Source: Candidatus Methanogaster sp. UBA203 (GTDB lineage Archaea > Halobacteriota > Methanosarcinia > Methanosarcinales > Methanogasteraceae). Taken from it: a stretch of 6,922 nt of DNA. The stretch spans positions 238 to 7,159 of the forward strand of contig DASC01000022.1 in assembly GCA_002503595.1 (NCBI GenBank). The letters are read 5' to 3'. A program made the position numbers and the translations under genes. Positions 4,651 to 6,922 of the stretch are shown in pieces (within the stretch, counting starts at the first letter, position 1; every line of letters starts with the position of its first letter). A model generated the notes under the pieces. The model did no database searches and had not been told where the DNA came from. It saw nothing but the letters and a program-made list of their open reading frames with translations.

Positions 4651-5664
4651 TTATAAATTAAAGCTTATTTTTATTTCAGGACAGTATTTCTTAACACATT
4701 CTTCTGTTATTACAGTAACTGGTTTTTCAAATGTACTTATAGGCAAAGGAAATATTATTTTTTCATCTATTTGCGACTCAACAATCACATTTCTGGAATT
4801 CTTAAGATTAAATGGATCTGGAATAATTCTGGTTTTAATTGTGTCATCAAAATAAGGAACTCCTGAAATAATACTCGGCATAGGCTCTGAGATGCAACTC
4901 ATATGAACTATATGATTTTGAAAAAGATCAGTAATGAAAATCATATCAATATTATTGAAACTAATAATTATTCCATCCTCATCTTTAAACCAACTATTTT
5001 TTGTCAACAATCCATGTTTTGGGTGCTTTAAAGCAGTTGCCGGTTGATCTGTATGATCTGTCCAACATATAAATAGTATATTGAAATGTGTATTATCTTC
5101 ACTTTTTAGAAATTTATTATTTGCATCAACAAGAAAATCTTTTATTTTTGAATCTGTTGAAACCATATTTTCGGACTTTTGCTTTTCCGATAAATTGAAA
5201 ATTCTTGATTCATAGTGTGTCACTGATTTTTCAGATTTCAATATTTCATGCAATTTTTTTCGATAATTTTCAAAATTGGGTGTTTTAACTTCTATATAAT
5301 ATTTATAATCACTTATATTAATTGTGAACTCTGGGTTTTTTTGACTACCTTTTAATGGTTGAGGTTCATATTTAAAAGTTGAAGGATTATCGATCTTGAA
5401 AAGCATTGTATTCATAACAGACAACTCACATAAGGAAGATAATAAATTATGAAAATCGTATGAATCTCCGCTTTTTGAACGAATTTTATGATTTAATAAA
5501 TCTAATGCAGCCGTTGAATCTACATGATTCACATTTAAGATAGCTTCTACAAAAAAATTTAAGTATGAGCTTGGGAAAGGAAAATCTTTAAAAGATAATA
5601 ATTGTTTCAATACATGGTTATCTGAATATGAATTTATTATGCTAAAAATATCTTCATTATTCAT
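4651..5664 (-). CDS. AT-rich protein with predicted PD-(D/E)XK nuclease-like core
   Basis: A 337-aa protein I cannot assign to a named family. Residues 75-127 carry a restriction-endonuclease-like pattern: a helix with E80 (LCELSVMNTMLFKI), then PEF at 111-113 on a predicted strand, then YIEVKTP with E125 and K127. The E...PE...ExK order matches PD-(D/E)XK nucleases. Downstream, KDFLVDANNKFLK (176-187) and NILFICW (195-201) resemble the helix and strand that follow the core in some such proteins. The C-terminal 100 residues are unassigned. The ATG at 5664 has GGAGGGG about eight bases upstream and a TATA box near 5698-5708. Base composition is much more AT-rich than treT, suggesting recent acquisition. 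It is convergent with fic. A defence role is possible but unproven; there is no visible methylase or helicase partner. Confidence 0.75.
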   Translation of the reverse strand: MNNEDIFSIINSYSDNHVLKQLLSFKDFPFPSSYLNFFVEAILNVNHVDSTAALDLLNHKIRSKSGDSYDFHNLLSSLCELSVMNTMLFKIDNPSTFKYEPQPLKGSQKNPEFTINISDYKYYIEVKTPNFENYRKKLHEILKSEKSVTHYESRIFNLSEKQKSENMVSTDSKIKDFLVDANNKFLKSEDNTHFNILFICWTDHTDQPATALKHPKHGLLTKNSWFKDEDGIIISFNNIDMIFITDLFQNHIVHMSCISEPMPSIISGVPYFDDTIKTRIIPDPFNLKNSRNVIVESQIDEKIIFPLPISTFEKPVTVITEECVKKYCPEIKISFNL

Positions 5665-5697
5665 TATTCCTTCCCCTCCATTGGTAATCTTCGCACC

Positions 5698-5708
5698 TTA
5701 TAAATATT
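5698..5708 (-). promoter_or_regulatory. TATA box of the nuclease-like gene
   Basis: On the minus strand AATATTTATAA lies 34-44 bases upstream of the ATG. With a start site about 25 bases downstream (near 5675) the mRNA leader would be very short, just including the GGAGGGG ribosome-binding site at 5673-5679. This supports an independent promoter for the gene. Confidence 0.5.
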
Positions 5709-5872
5709 ACCATTGTTCGAGATCTGATTATCGATTTTGAATAAGAAACTGCGCCTAATTTTTCTAATATTATAGCCGAGTATGAACATACCATCCTGCA
5801 GCCCCACCCGCGCCACCCCTCAATAAATTGCGAGGCATCCGAGAGGGGTTGCCGCACGAACATCGCTACACC

Positions 5873-6102
5873 TCACAGACTGATCGCTCTTGCCGCCGCC
5901 TGCAGGATCATGAGCGCATCCAATGATGTTACCCTGCCATCTCTGTTCATGTCTGCGTTATCGTTGTGCTCTCCGCTCACAGCCATCTGGAGTGCGATAA
6001 TTGCACCTGCTGCGGGGGGTTGAGGGCGATGGATGGTTAATTTCATTGCGTCCCGCCCGCGGTGATGTCCTGCAACTCGTCACGCCAAAGCTTTTCGATC
6101 AT
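5873..6102 (-). pseudogene. Dockerin-like C-terminal relic of a secreted protein, frameshifted
   Basis: The last 57 codons (ATG at 6046 to TGA at 5873) read RPQPPAAGAIIALQMAVSG followed by DMNRDGRVTSLDALMILQAA and ARAISL. The D-x-N-x-D-G-x-V-x3-D loop is the calcium-binding EF-hand-like loop of a type I dockerin repeat, here a single repeat at the protein end. Just upstream, in another frame, is MIEKLWRDELQDITAGGTQ (6102 to 6043), which looks like the preceding strand of the same protein. The two frames meet in an ATGA at 6043-6046, so one frameshift separates them. No signal peptide or catalytic region remains. Such tails are common on secreted or surface archaeal proteins. It is most likely the tail of a deleted gene; re-initiation at the ATGA would give a 57-aa fragment. 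Confidence 0.6.
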
Positions 6103-6192
6103 ATGACGCCGCTACTCTGCTTCAGGAGTGGGCAACCCAATCATCTTTTTCTGCCAACCTCCTGTGTCTTGCATCTCCGGCACTTTAAAGCA

Positions 6193-6480
6193 TTAAGGTT
6201 TTGAACCCGCTCTTATCGAGTTTCGTATTGCCAGTACCCTGCCGGCGATCTCTAAAAACCCGCTATTATATGGTGCTGATGGCGATTCTTTGCTGTATGT
6301 GGCTGTCACGCCTGACTTACCCATCTCCTCACGTATCATTGCCGCCGCCTCATCGTCTATGGTCACACACTTCTCCGGTATGCTGCTCGCATCTTCATCC
6401 TTTGCCAATTCCTCTAAAAAATCGGCAATTCTTTCTAAAGTGTCTGCAATTCTTTTAATATCTTCCTTTTCGTCACCCAT
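6193..6480 (-). CDS. Small hypothetical protein with coiled-coil N-terminus (95 aa)
   Basis: A 95-aa acidic soluble protein beginning MGDEKEDIKRIADTLERIAD. Residues 4-28 form an amphipathic heptad-like helix (IKRIADTLERIADFLEELA), probably a dimerising coiled coil. The rest (EKCVTIDDEAAAMIREEMG, then a GVTATYS strand and the helix GFLEIAGRVLAIRNSIRAG) has a mixed alpha/beta pattern and no motif I recognise. There is no signal peptide or membrane segment. The ATG at 6480 is chosen because GGAGGGG lies five bases upstream; the frame opens further to 6675 but that part overlaps the dispersed repeat and looks non-coding. A TATA-like TTTAAGTA (6564-6571) lies about 85 bases upstream, inside repeat copy B. 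It appears monocistronic. Function unknown; a small regulatory or adaptor protein is a guess. Confidence 0.65.
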   Translation of the reverse strand: MGDEKEDIKRIADTLERIADFLEELAKDEDASSIPEKCVTIDDEAAAMIREEMGKSGVTATYSKESPSAPYNSGFLEIAGRVLAIRNSIRAGSKP

Positions 6481-6898
6481 TTTTGCCCCTCCAAACTTTT
6501 TGAGTCGCCAAGCCCATACTTGAGCACAATGCCTGTGTGCTGTGGTTTTATCGGTCGCCACGATACTTAAATCTGACCGAGCTCTATGCTCCCAACCGCC
6601 ACACATAGGATCATCGGGTCCTGATCCACAAAACCCCTTCCGCACATACAACCACCCGACCTCCGCGTACCTCATGATACCCTCCAGAAGTCACTAAACC
6701 CCGCGCTTAAGTCCAGAACCCATACACAGCGATTTCCTGCCACTCATCTTACCAGATACTTCGGCATGTTCACTGTGGCATGTCAACAACGGTTGCAGCA
6801 TACCTGCTGCCGCGTGGATCGTATCGTCCCATACAATAGACTTGTTGCGAAATAATTTGGAAAAGCCCGGAGAAGGGATATCCGTAAAAAGGAGCAAT
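6481..6898. other. Intergenic region without an intact gene
   Basis: About 420 bases holding the leader of the 95-aa gene (6481-6555), dispersed repeat copy B (6555-6694) and a stretch (6695-6830) with no recognisable feature. The minus-strand frame 6694-6897 has no ribosome-binding site or domain and is probably spurious. The last 70 bases may belong to the element that starts at the right edge. Confidence 0.45.
6555..6694 (-). repeat. Dispersed repeat, copy B
   Basis: Partner of copy A (4415-4525), about 2.1 kb away in the same orientation. The best-matched part is 6626-6694, which ends at the same GAAGTCAC edge. A second matched block (GGCGA...ATACTTAA on the opposite reading, 6555-6572) includes the TATA-like string of the 95-aa gene. 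Copy B differs by an insertion of about 25 bases around 6600-6625. Confidence 0.5.
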
Positions 6899-6922
6899 AT
6901 GCACGGAGCAATGGACGCCTTA
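6899..6922 (+). CDS. Possible gene start running off the right edge (MHGAMDAL...)
   Basis: An ATG at 6899 is preceded by AAAAAGGAG with four bases of spacing, a strong ribosome-binding site, and the frame stays open to the window end (eight codons). A second GGAGCA-ATG repeats 13 bases further on, so the start could also be 6911. Upstream, 6832-6865 (AGACTTGTTGCGAAATAATT...) resembles the terminal inverted repeat of some insertion sequences, so a transposase is one possibility. Only eight codons are visible, so nothing can be said of function. Confidence 0.3.

Larger units (their letters stand above)
5665..6192. other. Intergenic region without an intact gene
   Basis: About 530 bases. The left part is the AT-rich promoter region of the nuclease-like gene (to about 5780). 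Next is a GC-rich stretch with an ACCCCTC/GAGGGGT inverted repeat (5815-5821 and 5843-5849, 21-base loop). The dockerin-like relic follows (5873-6102). From 6103 to 6192 only a short minus-strand frame (MQDTGGWQKKMIGLPTPEAE, stop near 6115) is visible, and I cannot identify it. Confidence 0.5.

Noticed and set aside
5762..5780. TTCTAATATTATAGCCGA resembles the upstream DNA of both treT promoter copies (near 1509 and 2571)
   Set aside because: The match is short and AT-rich, and its distance from the TATA box differs (about 55 against 25 bases), so chance is likely.
5657..5863. Minus-strand 68-aa frame overlapping the start of the nuclease-like gene
   Set aside because: It covers the TATA box and ribosome-binding site of that gene and has no family features.
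6694..6897. Minus-strand 67-aa frame
   Set aside because: No ribosome-binding site, no recognisable motif, and it overlaps the more plausible plus-strand start at 6899 and the IS-end-like string.

Overview
The window looks archaeal. It carries a TreT-type trehalose synthase and archaeal-style TATA boxes (TTTATAT-like) instead of bacterial -35/-10 pairs. Start sites carry GGAGG-type ribosome-binding sites, and there is a relic of a secreted dockerin-like protein of a kind I associate with methanogen/ANME-related archaea. That lineage guess is inference; the sequence itself contains no rRNA or other phylogenetic marker.

Layout. (1) 62-1393, minus: a complete trehalose glycosyltransferring synthase (treT), with a promoter near 1483-1500 built around a 7-bp-arm palindrome. 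(2) 1531-1691, minus: a frameshifted relic of the C-terminal UVR motif of uvrB. (3) 1673-2459, minus: a compact chain of three reading frames joined by 1-nt-offset stop/start overlaps. In transcription order these are a 57-aa remnant of the treT N-terminus, an exported transglutaminase-like protein (GTG start, GTGA overlap) and a 42-aa single-helix membrane microprotein (ATGA overlap). The chain sits behind a diverged second copy of the treT promoter, so a duplicated promoter and 5' gene end appear to have been captured by an unrelated gene pair. (4) 2574-3034: no intact gene. It holds a signal-peptide-like relic, a GC-rich hairpin, and an operator-like array of TACTAA repeats at 10-bp spacing. 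(5) 3035-4384, plus: a class II Fic AMP-transferase-type protein with a C-terminal winged-helix-like region. (6) 4651-5664, minus: a very AT-rich, unrecognised protein with an E...PEF...EVK signature of the PD-(D/E)XK nuclease fold. It is convergent with fic, with a perfect 14-bp inverted repeat between them. (7) 5873-6102, minus: a frameshifted dockerin-like C-terminal relic. (8) 6193-6480, minus: a small 95-aa protein with a coiled-coil N-terminus. (9) 6481-6922: no intact gene. It holds one copy of a dispersed repeat whose other copy lies downstream of fic, and a possible gene start (perhaps the left end of an insertion sequence) running off the right edge.

Overall this is an accessory, rearranged region. 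Intact genes (treT, fic, the nuclease-like gene) are separated by at least four decayed gene fragments. The fic gene and the AT-rich nuclease-like gene look like acquired cargo and could have defence or toxin roles, but no partner gene or system signature proves this. The most distinctive feature is the treT promoter and 5'-end duplication that now feeds a transglutaminase/microprotein pair.
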